Assembly: GCA_030523605.1 (NCBI GenBank)
Contig: JAUNIE010000003.1
Coordinates: 3,281-54,187 of the forward strand
Reading direction: 5' to 3'
Length of the DNA stretch: 50,907 bases
Source of the DNA: Clostridia bacterium
Lineage (GTDB): Bacteria > Bacillota > Clostridia > Oscillospirales > Acutalibacteraceae
Under the pieces are notes generated by a model that was not told the DNA's origin, did not search any database, and saw nothing but the letters and a program-made list of their open reading frames with translations. Below, piece after piece: positions 38,176 through 46,312 of the stretch. The stretch's first letter is position 1. Every line of letters starts with the position of its first letter. Both the position numbers and the translations under genes were made by a program.

Positions 38176-38454
38176 ATGGATGACAGTTTACCGTTAGATA
38201 TCGTAACGCTGGTTGACGATGAAGGTGTTGAAAGAGAATTTGAAGTACTTGATTTTATCGAGAATTCCAAAGGGCGTTTTTATGCGCTGATGCCGAATTT
38301 TGAGCTCCCCGATAAAGATTTGAACGCCGATGAAACTTATTTTATATTTGAGATTATCGAGCAGAATGGCGAAGATCAACTTTTCGAAGTTGATGACGAT
38401 GAGCTTTTAGACGAACTTTCGCAAGAATTTGAGAGAAGACTTGGGAATATATAA
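38176..38454 (+). CDS. DUF1292 family protein
   Basis: 92 aa, strongly acidic, from ATG 38176 behind AGGAGGATCC. The pattern IVTLVDDEGVEREFEVLDFI, then FYALMPN and IFEIIEQNGEDQLFEVDDDEL, matches the DUF1292 (YrzB-like) family of small Firmicute proteins of unknown function. It is immediately upstream of the 6S RNA. Confidence 0.9.
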   Translation: MDDSLPLDIVTLVDDEGVEREFEVLDFIENSKGRFYALMPNFELPDKDLNADETYFIFEIIEQNGEDQLFEVDDDELLDELSQEFERRLGNI

Positions 38455-38477
38455 GAGCATTTAAATTAGAAAAATTC

Positions 38478-38662
38478 AATCTGCTTAATTCGCGGACTGC
38501 GTTCATATAACCCTACATTATTAAATCGGGAGCTCGGGTCCTGTATTTGATTGCAGACCTCTTGGCATCGGCCAAACGAAGGGAGCGTGAAGATATGGGC
38601 AGGGCACCCACCTGCACGAAATGCAGGTTATTCAGAGCGCGATACGATTGAGCGGATTTTTT
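38478..38662 (+). ncRNA. ssrS: 6S RNA
   Basis: About 185 nt between the DUF1292 and cvpA genes. The closing stem pairs AATCTGCTTAATT (38478-38490) with GATTGAGCGGATT (38646-38658) using wobble pairs; a second helix pairs GCGTTC with GAGCGC. Near the 3' side, ACCCACCTGC-acgaaat-GCAGGTTATTCAGAG is the hallmark hairpin of 6S RNAs. The 3' stem runs straight into TTTTTTG, which acts as terminator. 6S RNA mimics an open promoter and sequesters the sigma-A holoenzyme in stationary phase. Identified by eye from structure and the hallmark hairpin. Confidence 0.78.
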
Positions 38663-38738
38663 GTTTACGAAATTTATTTTTGATTTTATTTTATATTAAG
38701 TTTTAGAGTAAAATTTTAATTTGGGAGGTAGATTTTTT

Positions 38739-39434
38739 ATGAATTCGCTTGTGCTGGATTTAAGTGTTTTGGTGATATTTGCGGTTTTCATCGTTATGGG
38801 CTTTAGGAGCGGTGTAATGCGTGCGTTTGTTATGTTCGTGGGAGCAATTTTTGCATCGGTGTTTGCGGGATACTGCTCGGGTAAAGTTGCGGATTTCGTA
38901 TATCAAACGTTTGTGTCGCCGTCGATAGAGAGTAGCGTTTTGAAGTCTATCTCCGAAAGTACGCTAAGTTTCCAGACTTTTTGTGGGAATTTACCGAGTT
39001 TACTGTGCGATGCGTTGGCGAGCTACGGAATAACACCTTCAGAATTCAACCATATTATAAGTAGTAGCACGGAAAGTGAAATTCCGGCGAGGGTGGCAAA
39101 GCTTGTCGAACCTGCATTTACGGGAGTTTTTAGGTATATTTTTTCAATTTTTATTTTTATAATACTGATGCTTGTAGTCAGACTGTCTTCACGCTTTGTT
39201 TTGAAGCTCTTCAAGCATAAGCCGATAAATAAAGCGAATAGCTTGGTTGGAGGTTTTTTCGGAGCTTTAAAAGCGTATGTTGTGGTAGCGGTTTCACTTT
39301 GCTGTATCCGTGCACTTTTGCCCATGATGCAAAATCCTCCCGAAATGCTTTCACACGAAAGTATCTCGTCGAGTATGGTGTTTAAAGAATTGTATTTTAA
39401 AAATCCGATTTATGATATGTTCCAAAAGATGTAG
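38739..39434 (+). CDS. CvpA family membrane protein
   Basis: 231 aa from ATG 38739 behind GGGAGGT. Four hydrophobic segments. The N-terminal LSVLVIFAVFIVMGFRSGVMR, with the Gly-rich turn and basic residues, is typical of CvpA (colicin V production) proteins, as is the later LNKANSLVGGFFGALKAY-like segment (here PINKANSLVGGFFGALKAY). Exact role unknown; the family affects membrane stress and export. Confidence 0.82.
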   Translation: MNSLVLDLSVLVIFAVFIVMGFRSGVMRAFVMFVGAIFASVFAGYCSGKVADFVYQTFVSPSIESSVLKSISESTLSFQTFCGNLPSLLCDALASYGITPSEFNHIISSSTESEIPARVAKLVEPAFTGVFRYIFSIFIFIILMLVVRLSSRFVLKLFKHKPINKANSLVGGFFGALKAYVVVAVSLCCIRALLPMMQNPPEMLSHESISSSMVFKELYFKNPIYDMFQKM

Positions 39435-39481
39435 AAAGTGAAAAAAGACGTATAAAATAGAGTAGAAAAGAGCTGAAAGAT

Positions 39482-40048
39482 ATGAGTTTTATAGAGAATA
39501 TAAAAAATAATTTGACCGTTCCAAATGCTCTTTCATTTATGAGGATAATAATAGTTGTGCCGTTTGTGATGTCGGTCGTGGCCGATGACTATATAACGGC
39601 GGTTTCAATACTGGTGATATCGGGAATAACAGATTTTTTAGATGGTATGATAGCGAGAAAATTTAATCAGGTAACCGAACTTGGAAAAATGATAGACCCT
39701 ACGGCTGATAAAATAACTCTGATGGCGGTTATGATATGCGTAGGGCTGAAATTTCCGGCAGTGTATCCGTTCATGATAATACTGATTTTAAAAGAAATAT
39801 TAATGCTTGCGGCGGGCGGAATTTTGGTACTTTTAGGCGAGAAACCACCGGCTGCCAGATGGTACGGAAAAGTAGCGACGGCAGTATTTTACGTTTCCAT
39901 AGTGATGATAATAGGAGTCAAAGCATTTTTCGGATTTGAAAACGCAGTTTTTAATGAGATATTGATGTTTTTGACGGCACTATGTATGTTTTATGCGGTG
40001 TTTAGGTACGGAGAGATTTTTATAAAAACAATAAAAACACGAAAATAG
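39482..40048 (+). CDS. pgsA: CDP-diacylglycerol-glycerol-3-phosphate 3-phosphatidyltransferase
   Basis: Makes phosphatidylglycerol phosphate from CDP-diacylglycerol and glycerol-3-phosphate. 188 aa, multi-pass membrane. The CDP-alcohol phosphotransferase motif DG-x2-AR-x8-G-x3-D-x3-D is complete: Asp54, Gly55, Ala58, Arg59, Gly68, Asp72, Asp76. The N-terminus NLTVPNALSFMRIIIVVPF is typical of PgsA. Confidence 0.94.
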   Translation: MSFIENIKNNLTVPNALSFMRIIIVVPFVMSVVADDYITAVSILVISGITDFLDGMIARKFNQVTELGKMIDPTADKITLMAVMICVGLKFPAVYPFMIILILKEILMLAAGGILVLLGEKPPAARWYGKVATAVFYVSIVMIIGVKAFFGFENAVFNEILMFLTALCMFYAVFRYGEIFIKTIKTRK

Positions 40049-40112
40049 AAAAATAATCTTGCAGGCGTGTGAGATTTTAAATATTAAAAAATAATCTGTA
40101 AGGAGTGATTAT

Positions 40113-42428
40113 ATGCTATGTTCAAGGTGTAAAAAGAGAGCAGCGGTAGTTTTTGTTTCGACCTCAAACGGAGCAACGCCTCCCGAAGGACTGTGTATTC
40201 GGTGCGCAAAAGAAATAGGAATAAAGCCGCTTCAAGATATGATGAATAAAATGGGTATTTCCGAAGAAGAATTATCAGGTATGCAAGAACAGTTTGATGA
40301 AATGATAAATGCTACGGCGGAATTTGACGATAAAGACGCGGAGGACGATATTGATGAAGAAAACGGCTTTGAACCGGGTGGTGCGGCGACGTTTCCGTTT
40401 GTTAAGAATCTCTTTTCAAATATGCTTTTCTCTAATAAAGATGCTGCAGTTAACGAAGCTGAAAAAAGCGGTGAAAAAGATTCTTCGGGGAAATCCAAAA
40501 AGAAATCCAAAAAAAGAAATTTAAATCTTTATTGTACAAATCTTACCCAAAGGGCGGCAGACGGCAAAATTGATAGAATAATCGGGCGTGATAAAGAGAT
40601 AAACCGAGCTATTCAGATACTCTGTCGTAGGACGAAAAATAATCCGTGTTTTATAGGTGAGCCAGGCGTGGGTAAGACTGCAATAGCCGAAGGTTTAGCG
40701 ATAAAAATCGCAAACGGAGATGTTCCATATAAATTAAAAAGTAAAGAACTGTATCTTTTGGATCTCACGGCGCTTGTTGCGGGGACGCAGTTCAGAGGGC
40801 AGTTTGAAAATAGAATTAAAGGACTTATAGATGAAGTAAAACGTGAAGGTAATATAATACTTTTCATAGATGAAGTGCATAATTTGGTCGGAACGGGCGA
40901 CTCCGAGGGCTCAATGAGCGCGGCGAATATATTAAAACCGGCACTTTCAAGAGGCGAAGTACAGGTTATCGGCGCAACGACGTTTGCGGAGTATCGTAAA
41001 CATATAGAAAAAGATTCGGCACTCGAGCGTAGATTCCAGCCTATAAAGGTTATCGAGCCCAGTACAGAAGAAACGGTCTCGGTACTAAAAGGCGTCAAGG
41101 ATTACTATGAAAAGCACCATAAGGTTAAAATTTCCGATGGGCTTATAAAGAAACTCGTAACGCTTTCGGAGAGATATATCACGGATAGATATTTGCCCGA
41201 TAAAGCAATAGATTTGCTCGATGAATCCTGTACGTATGCGGCGCTTAGGAATAAGAAACTCTCAAGGTACGAAGAGCTTACTTTTGAAAACGAAAAGCTA
41301 AAGAAAGAGGAAGAAAGTCTGGTTGCCAAAGGCGATGAGGCGGATTATAAAGAGCTTGCGGAGATACGGTGCAAACTCGCAAAGCACGGCGAAGAAATGA
41401 AATCTATAAAAAAAGACGCCGTAGACGCTGAAGTAAAAGAGTCCGATATAGCGCACGTTATCGAACTTTGGACGGGTATACCGGCTTCTAAGATCCGTGA
41501 AAATGAATTCGAAAAACTCGGGAGCTTGGAAGAAGAACTCGGTAAAAAAGTTATCGGCCAAGAAAAAGCCGTAAAAGCTGTGGCATCGGCGATAAAAAGA
41601 AATCGTATTCAAATTAGTCCTAGAAGACGTCCCGCATCGTTTATATTTGTGGGTTCAACGGGAGTAGGAAAGACCGAGCTGGTAAAAGTTTTGGCAAAAG
41701 AACTTTTTGACTCGCCCGAGGCACTTATTAGGCTCGATATGTCGGAGTATATGGAAAAGCATTCGGTTTCAAAGATAGTGGGTTCTCCGCCAGGATATGT
41801 GGGGTATGATGAGGCCGGACAGCTTACCGAAAAAGTCCGTCAAAGACCATATAGCGTAATACTTTTTGACGAAATCGAAAAAGCGCACCCTGATGTTATG
41901 AATCTGCTCCTTCAGATCCTTGACGAGGGTAAAGTAACGGATTCTCACGGTAGGACGGTGAATTTTGAAAACACGGTAATAGTGATGACTTCTAATGCGG
42001 GCAGCGGGAAGAAAGACGGCGCACTTGGATTTGCAAAAAGCGGAGATGACCTCGTAAAAGAGAAGGTCATGAAAGCGCTTAAAGACTTTTTACGTCCCGA
42101 ATTTTTGAGCCGTGTTGACGAAATTATTGTATTTAATAATCTCACCAAAGACGACTACAAAAAAATTGCAAAACTTATGCTTGATGAGTATGTTGATTCG
42201 CTTGCGGAACATGATTTAGCGTTTGAGTATGACGAAAAAGCGGTGGAAAAATTAGCGGATAAATCCATCGGAGGGGCAAGCGGAGCCAGAGATTTGCGTA
42301 ATTTGATACGCAAAGAGGTTGAGGATAAAATTTCAGAGCTGGTTATTAAAAAAGGCGGATTTGACCTTGGTAAACTCAAACTTACGGCAGACCCCGAACT
42401 AAAAGTACTTGTAGGTAATGAAGTGTAA
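40113..42428 (+). CDS. clpE: ATP-dependent Clp protease ATP-binding subunit ClpE
   Basis: AAA+ unfoldase that feeds ClpP. 771 aa. The N-terminal zinc finger (Cys3, Cys6, Cys28, Cys31) in place of the double Clp-N domain marks it as ClpE rather than ClpC. A poorly conserved acidic/basic linker (about 55-138) follows. AAA-1 has Walker A GEPGVGKT (182-189) and ILFIDEVHNLVG; a short middle coiled coil lies at about 390-440; AAA-2 has Walker A GSTGVGKT (about 513) and VILFDEIEKAHPDV. CtsR, often its repressor, is not in the window. Confidence 0.92.
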   Translation: MLCSRCKKRAAVVFVSTSNGATPPEGLCIRCAKEIGIKPLQDMMNKMGISEEELSGMQEQFDEMINATAEFDDKDAEDDIDEENGFEPGGAATFPFVKNLFSNMLFSNKDAAVNEAEKSGEKDSSGKSKKKSKKRNLNLYCTNLTQRAADGKIDRIIGRDKEINRAIQILCRRTKNNPCFIGEPGVGKTAIAEGLAIKIANGDVPYKLKSKELYLLDLTALVAGTQFRGQFENRIKGLIDEVKREGNIILFIDEVHNLVGTGDSEGSMSAANILKPALSRGEVQVIGATTFAEYRKHIEKDSALERRFQPIKVIEPSTEETVSVLKGVKDYYEKHHKVKISDGLIKKLVTLSERYITDRYLPDKAIDLLDESCTYAALRNKKLSRYEELTFENEKLKKEEESLVAKGDEADYKELAEIRCKLAKHGEEMKSIKKDAVDAEVKESDIAHVIELWTGIPASKIRENEFEKLGSLEEELGKKVIGQEKAVKAVASAIKRNRIQISPRRRPASFIFVGSTGVGKTELVKVLAKELFDSPEALIRLDMSEYMEKHSVSKIVGSPPGYVGYDEAGQLTEKVRQRPYSVILFDEIEKAHPDVMNLLLQILDEGKVTDSHGRTVNFENTVIVMTSNAGSGKKDGALGFAKSGDDLVKEKVMKALKDFLRPEFLSRVDEIIVFNNLTKDDYKKIAKLMLDEYVDSLAEHDLAFEYDEKAVEKLADKSIGGASGARDLRNLIRKEVEDKISELVIKKGGFDLGKLKLTADPELKVLVGNEV

Positions 42429-42449
42429 TTAAAAAAATGGAGTGATGTT

Positions 42450-42911
42450 ATGAAATGCCCCTATTGCGGACACGAAAGCAGTAAAGTCGTGGAATCGCGC
42501 TGTGCCGATGAAGGTTCAAGAGTAAGACGGCGCCGAGAATGTGAACACTGCTTAAAACGTTTTACGACTTATGAAGTTGTCGAGTATATACCTTTAATGG
42601 TAGTCAAAAGAGGCGGAACAAGAGAAAAATTTGAACGAAAAAAAGTATTTGACGGACTTCTAAGAGCGTGTGAAAAGCGTGCGATATCACTGGAAAAAAT
42701 CGAAAATATGACCGATGAGATAGAATCCAAGCTTCAGAATATGCTCGAGCGAGAAGTGAAATCCTCATATATAGGTGAGCTTTCCATGGAGCAGCTGAAA
42801 AAGTGCGATGAAGTCGCATATATCCGGTTTGCGTCGGTTTATAGGCAGTTTAAGGACGTACAGGCATTCATGAGTGAACTCCAAAGCTTTTTAGACAGCA
42901 ATAAAGATTGA
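42450..42911 (+). CDS. nrdR: Transcriptional repressor NrdR
   Basis: 153 aa. Represses ribonucleotide reductase genes in response to nucleotide levels. Zinc ribbon Cys3/Cys6/Cys31/Cys34 (MKCPYCG and CEHCLKRFTTYE), followed by the ATP-cone (about 47-137) starting LMVVKRGGTREKFERKKV. Length is typical. Confidence 0.97.
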   Translation: MKCPYCGHESSKVVESRCADEGSRVRRRRECEHCLKRFTTYEVVEYIPLMVVKRGGTREKFERKKVFDGLLRACEKRAISLEKIENMTDEIESKLQNMLEREVKSSYIGELSMEQLKKCDEVAYIRFASVYRQFKDVQAFMSELQSFLDSNKD

Positions 42912-42944
42912 ATTCTTGTTATAAATATGTTTCAAAAAGTTAGT

Positions 42945-42968
42945 GGCTGTGGTATAATTATCACAGCC
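42945..42968. promoter_or_regulatory. Promoter -10 inside a perfect 7-bp palindrome
   Basis: GGCTGTG (42945-42951) and CACAGCC (42962-42968) flank a TATAAT at 42953-42958. A weak -35, TTTCAA, lies 17 nt upstream. The palindrome is either an operator over the promoter of the secreted-protein gene at 42993 or a weak terminator of nrdR. Confidence 0.5.
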
Positions 42969-42992
42969 TATTAAAATTGTGGAGTTGTTTAA

Positions 42993-43958
42993 ATGCGTTT
43001 AAAAAAAATAAATTTTGTTGCTTGTCTGCTTGGAATGATTATGTTTTGCGTACCTTTTGAGTGTCCCTATGCAAATGCAAAGAGTTGCGGGGGTGGGGAG
43101 AATAATTGTGGCGGAGAAGTTTTATCTAAAGAAATATATGTTTCAGATATATTTGAGCTTCTACAAGCCCTCGATAATGTTTCCGCTTGGGGAAAAATAT
43201 TTTTAAAAAACGATATAAATATGTCGGGTATCACGCTTAAAATTAAAAAATCGATTGTTCTTGATTTGAATGGGCACAGTATATTTGTGGATCAAAATTC
43301 GAGCGGAATAGTAGTAGAAAGTAAGCAAACGGAAGGCAAAAAGAAAATAGTTAAAGAGTATTCTTCGGATTATATTTGGGACGAGAAAGAACATAAAGTG
43401 AAAAAGCCGTTTTTTGGCGGGGACGGATATAAACTTACAGTCATAGATTATGAATCCGGCTACGAATATAATGATGATATTTATGTGACGATACAAAACG
43501 GAAGTATAACTCGTGAAGTGGGGAAAGATGGTAAAGACGGAGAGGCAAATACTTGGCTTAAATGTTCAGGTGAAAACGGAGAAACGCCCAAAGCCCCGCT
43601 TAATATAAATTCGGGAGCAGTATCCTTGGTTAATATGAAAGTAATCGGCGGAAATGGTGGAAATGGCGGAAACGGAGCGAATTATCCTTGGCCTCATTTA
43701 CCATTTTCAGGTGGATGTGGTGCAGACGGCGGAGATGGCGGGAACGGCGGAAGTGCGATATTTATTCTGCGCCGGGAAGTAAGACTGATAATGGACAAAA
43801 ACGCTAAAATTTCGTCAGGAAGAGGCGGAAAAGGTGGAAAAGGCGGCGAGCCGAGCGGTGAATTTTGGTTTTATAAATCCAAAGGCGGTTCTGCCGGAAA
43901 AAGTGGCAAATCTAAGCCAAATATAGAATATAAATATAAAAAGCAAAAAAATACTTGA
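42993..43958 (+). CDS. Secreted beta-helix-like/Gly-rich protein, paralogue A
   Basis: 321 aa. Signal peptide to about residue 29 (ANA-KS). The mature N-terminus has a CGGGENNC motif. Residues about 45-115 resemble the first coils of a parallel beta-helix: EIYVSDIFELLQALDNV, then FLKNDINMSG and SIVLDLNGHSIFVD. A unique Lys-rich stretch (about 110-145) is followed by a second helix-like part (VTIQNGSITREVG), collagen-like GKDGKDGE, then GGNGGNGGNG and GGDGGNGG runs and a basic Gly-rich tail. Parts of this architecture recur in the genes at 45852, 46313 and 46826. No catalytic residues recognised; a surface or spore-associated structural role is only a guess. Confidence 0.75.
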   Translation: MRLKKINFVACLLGMIMFCVPFECPYANAKSCGGGENNCGGEVLSKEIYVSDIFELLQALDNVSAWGKIFLKNDINMSGITLKIKKSIVLDLNGHSIFVDQNSSGIVVESKQTEGKKKIVKEYSSDYIWDEKEHKVKKPFFGGDGYKLTVIDYESGYEYNDDIYVTIQNGSITREVGKDGKDGEANTWLKCSGENGETPKAPLNINSGAVSLVNMKVIGGNGGNGGNGANYPWPHLPFSGGCGADGGDGGNGGSAIFILRREVRLIMDKNAKISSGRGGKGGKGGEPSGEFWFYKSKGGSAGKSGKSKPNIEYKYKKQKNT

Positions 43959-43982
43959 CATTTTGTAAACTTGTGTTATAAT
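43955..43982 (+). promoter_or_regulatory. Promoter of the GG-leader peptide gene
   Basis: TTGACA (43955-43960), 16-nt spacer, TATAAT (43977-43982). The -35 overlaps the stop codon of paralogue A. Confidence 0.8.
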
Positions 43983-44015
43983 TAATACAAATTTACTAGA
44001 AAGGAGATGACAGAA

Positions 44016-44309
44016 ATGACTACTTTAGATAATGAAAAATTGGAGAATGTTTCAGGTGGGATTGAGTTCCCGCATCAGCCGAGACCAGGTGGTGATAGCT
44101 TTCCGAAACATCCTGCATCTCCGCTTGAAACCTTGTCTTTTGAAGAATTGGTGCGAGAAGCAGAAAAGTTTGAAAGTTTGATAGGCCCGAATGCGGGTGA
44201 AGCTTTTCAGCGTTTTAAACCGGAAATGTTCAAATTTTGGAAAGAAAAAAATCCCGAAGAATACGAAAAGCATAAAGCGGAAGTTGATGCTATAATTGGC
44301 GAAAACTAA
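44016..44309 (+). CDS. Small protein with double-glycine leader
   Basis: 97 aa from ATG 44016, which is 9 nt after AAAGGAG; ATG 44007 abuts that site. The N-terminus MTTLDNEKLENVSGG is a short double-glycine leader (Gly14-Gly15) of the type cleaved and exported by C39-peptidase ABC transporters. The 82-residue remainder starts with a Pro-rich stretch (FPHQPRPGGDSFPKHPASP) and then becomes a charged amphipathic helical region with SFEELVREAEKFESLIG. It has no Cys. No transporter is near. It may be a bacteriocin, signal or exported structural peptide; the function is unknown. It has its own promoter and terminator. Confidence 0.75.
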   Translation: MTTLDNEKLENVSGGIEFPHQPRPGGDSFPKHPASPLETLSFEELVREAEKFESLIGPNAGEAFQRFKPEMFKFWKEKNPEEYEKHKAEVDAIIGEN

Positions 44310-44336
44310 CTTATGAAATTGATAATTATTAAATAT

Positions 44337-44375
44337 AACACTTGCCAATAATTTTTTGTTGGTAGGTGTTTTTTG
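44337..44375 (+). terminator. Terminator after the GG-leader peptide gene
   Basis: ACACTTGCCAA (44338-44348) pairs with TTGGTAGGTGT (44359-44369), two wobble pairs, followed by TTTTTTG. Confidence 0.8.
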
Positions 44376-44443
44376 ATGTTTATAATCATATATATTCGTG
44401 GTATAATTTAGTAGAAAATTAATTTAATTGTGAGGTAATCATA

Positions 44444-45772
44444 ATGTACAATTTAAGCAATGAAATCAAGAAAATATCGGAGAAAAATCCTAATGAACCT
44501 GAATTTTTAAATGCGGTTAAAGAAGTACTCGATTCAGTTGCGCCCGTTTTAGAGGACAGCAAATATGAAAAAGAGTCAATCATAGAAAGAATAACCGAAC
44601 CCGATAGACAAATAGCATTTAGAGTTTCATGGATTGATGACAGCGGAAAAATCAGAGTAAATAGAGGTTACAGAGTGCAGTTTAACAATGCTTTGGGCCC
44701 ATATAAAGGTGGACTTCGATTTCATCCGAGCGTAAATATGAGTATTATAAAATTTTTGGCATTCGAACAGATTTTTAAAAATGCCCTCACGGGGCTCCCG
44801 CTTGGCGGAGGAAAAGGCGGAAGCGATTTTGACCCAAAAGGTAAAAGTGATGCTGAAATTATGCGTTTTTGCCAGAGCTTTATGACGGAGCTGAGCAAGT
44901 ACATCGGCGCCGATAAGGACGTCCCCGCAGGCGATATCGGAGTAGGCGAGCGTGAAATCGGTTATATGTTCGGGCAATATAAAAGGCTTCGTGACACTTA
45001 TGAGGGAGCTCTTACGGGCAAAAGCGTTGTTTATGGAGGTTCCCTCATCAGAAAACAAGCCACCGGCTACGGGCTTGTATATTTCACTCAAAATGTTTTA
45101 AACCATCACGGCGATGATATTTCAGGCAAGAAAGTGTGTGTTTCCGGGGCGGGGAATGTTGCAATACACGCTGCAGAAAAGGCTCAACAGCTCGGTTGTA
45201 AAGTTTTGACACTTTCAGATTCAAAAGGGTGGATTTACGATAGCGAAGGAATAGATTTAAAAGTTGTAAAAGATATAAAAGAAGTAATGAGAAAAGATTT
45301 GAGTCTTTATAAGGAGTCCCGCCCGAATGCGGAATATCATAGCGGAAAGTTTAAGTGGACGATTCCTTGTGAAGTGGCTTTACCTTGCGCTACGCAAAAT
45401 GAAGTTGATGCAGAAAGCGTGCAAAACCTTATAAATAATGGCTGTAAGATAATTTGTGAAGGCGCCAATATGCCTCTTACCGCCGAAGCTCTTAAAATTG
45501 TCTTGAATGCTGATATTTTATACGCTCCGGGGAAGGCTTCAAACGCAGGCGGAGTAGCTGTTTCAGGTCTTGAAATGAGTCAAAACAGTATGCGCTTGAA
45601 ATGGAGCAGCGAAGAGGTGGACGAGAAACTTAAAGGCATCATGAAAGGAATATTTGATAATATTTCAGAAGCGGCGGCCGAATATGGAGAACCGAATAAT
45701 TACCTTATGGGCGCAAATATATGTGGATTTAAGCGTGTTGCCGAAGCAATCATGAAACAGGGTGCGGTATAA
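44444..45772 (+). CDS. gdhA: Glutamate dehydrogenase (probably NADP-specific)
   Basis: 442 aa. Reductive amination of 2-oxoglutarate to glutamate, linking ammonium assimilation to carbon metabolism. The active-site Lys region is LPLGGGKGGSDFDPKGKSD; upstream YKGGLRFHPSVNMS binds substrate; the Rossmann motif is VSGAGNVAIHAAEKA. Length and motifs fit the hexameric class of E. coli GdhA. It is a housekeeping gene standing among the secreted paralogues; a TATAAT at 44402 lies upstream. Confidence 0.95.
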   Translation: MYNLSNEIKKISEKNPNEPEFLNAVKEVLDSVAPVLEDSKYEKESIIERITEPDRQIAFRVSWIDDSGKIRVNRGYRVQFNNALGPYKGGLRFHPSVNMSIIKFLAFEQIFKNALTGLPLGGGKGGSDFDPKGKSDAEIMRFCQSFMTELSKYIGADKDVPAGDIGVGEREIGYMFGQYKRLRDTYEGALTGKSVVYGGSLIRKQATGYGLVYFTQNVLNHHGDDISGKKVCVSGAGNVAIHAAEKAQQLGCKVLTLSDSKGWIYDSEGIDLKVVKDIKEVMRKDLSLYKESRPNAEYHSGKFKWTIPCEVALPCATQNEVDAESVQNLINNGCKIICEGANMPLTAEALKIVLNADILYAPGKASNAGGVAVSGLEMSQNSMRLKWSSEEVDEKLKGIMKGIFDNISEAAAEYGEPNNYLMGANICGFKRVAEAIMKQGAV

Positions 45773-45780
45773 AAAACAAG

Positions 45781-45809
45781 TTGACTTTTACTGAAATTTA
45801 TGTTACAAT
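45781..45809 (+). promoter_or_regulatory. Promoter of secreted paralogue B (duplicated unit)
   Basis: TTGACT (45781-45786), 17-nt spacer, TACAAT (45804-45809). The surrounding ~50 bp recur almost unchanged at 46229-46281. Confidence 0.85.
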
Positions 45810-45851
45810 GATATTAACTAAAGATATCATTTAAATGTTTTGGAGGTCAAC

Positions 45852-46220
45852 ATGAGAAAAAATTTGATAAAGCTTATGTCCGGCATTTTGTTGAGTATGG
45901 CTGTTTTAGTTGCACCGGCCATAGGTCCTGCAAAGGCGCATGATTTTCGTAGCGAACGTACTGAAATTCATGTTTCCAGCGAACTTGAACTTCGCAGTGC
46001 TATTTTCAAAGGAAATTTCAAGTCGAAAAATATATCAATAGTCCTTGATAATGATATCACGGTCGGCGCTCCGATAGGCTACGTAAATAGTAAAGTTACA
46101 CTTTATAAAAACGGCCATAGTCTTAGGGAGATTTACACTATCGATCACAGTATGGGTATTGACCAAACCGAGGATGATTCGGAATATACGGAAATAGGAA
46201 TTTGTGAGATTGATTTATAG
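45852..46220 (+). CDS. Short secreted protein, paralogue B (C-terminally shortened)
   Basis: 122 aa from ATG 45852 behind TGGAGGT. Signal peptide to about residue 29 (AKA-HD). The mature part aligns with the N-terminal coils of the larger paralogues: EIHVSSELELRSAIF, SIVLDNDITVG, VTLYKNGHSLREIYTIDH. It then diverges into an acidic tail and stops. The Tyr-rich module and Gly-rich region are missing, and so is the N-terminal Cys motif. It could be a decayed copy or a functional short form; its own strong promoter and ribosome binding site favour expression. Confidence 0.75.
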   Translation: MRKNLIKLMSGILLSMAVLVAPAIGPAKAHDFRSERTEIHVSSELELRSAIFKGNFKSKNISIVLDNDITVGAPIGYVNSKVTLYKNGHSLREIYTIDHSMGIDQTEDDSEYTEIGICEIDL

Positions 46221-46236
46221 TTTCCGAGAAAACAAG

Positions 46237-46265
46237 TTGACTTTTTTTGAAAGTTATGTTACAAT
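46237..46265 (+). promoter_or_regulatory. Promoter of secreted paralogue C (duplicated unit)
   Basis: TTGACT (46237-46242), 17-nt spacer, TACAAT (46260-46265); near copy of the promoter at 45781. Confidence 0.85.
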
Positions 46266-46312
46266 GGCATTAATCAGAAATGATATTTAAGTGTGTGAAG
46301 GGGAAATTTAAT

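Noticed and set aside
43640..43760. GGCGGAAATGG-type DNA repeats in paralogue A (and at 47540-47640 in D)
   Set aside because: They encode the Gly/Asn-rich protein segments (GGNGGNGGNG, GGDGGNGG); low-complexity coding, not a CRISPR or independent DNA repeat.
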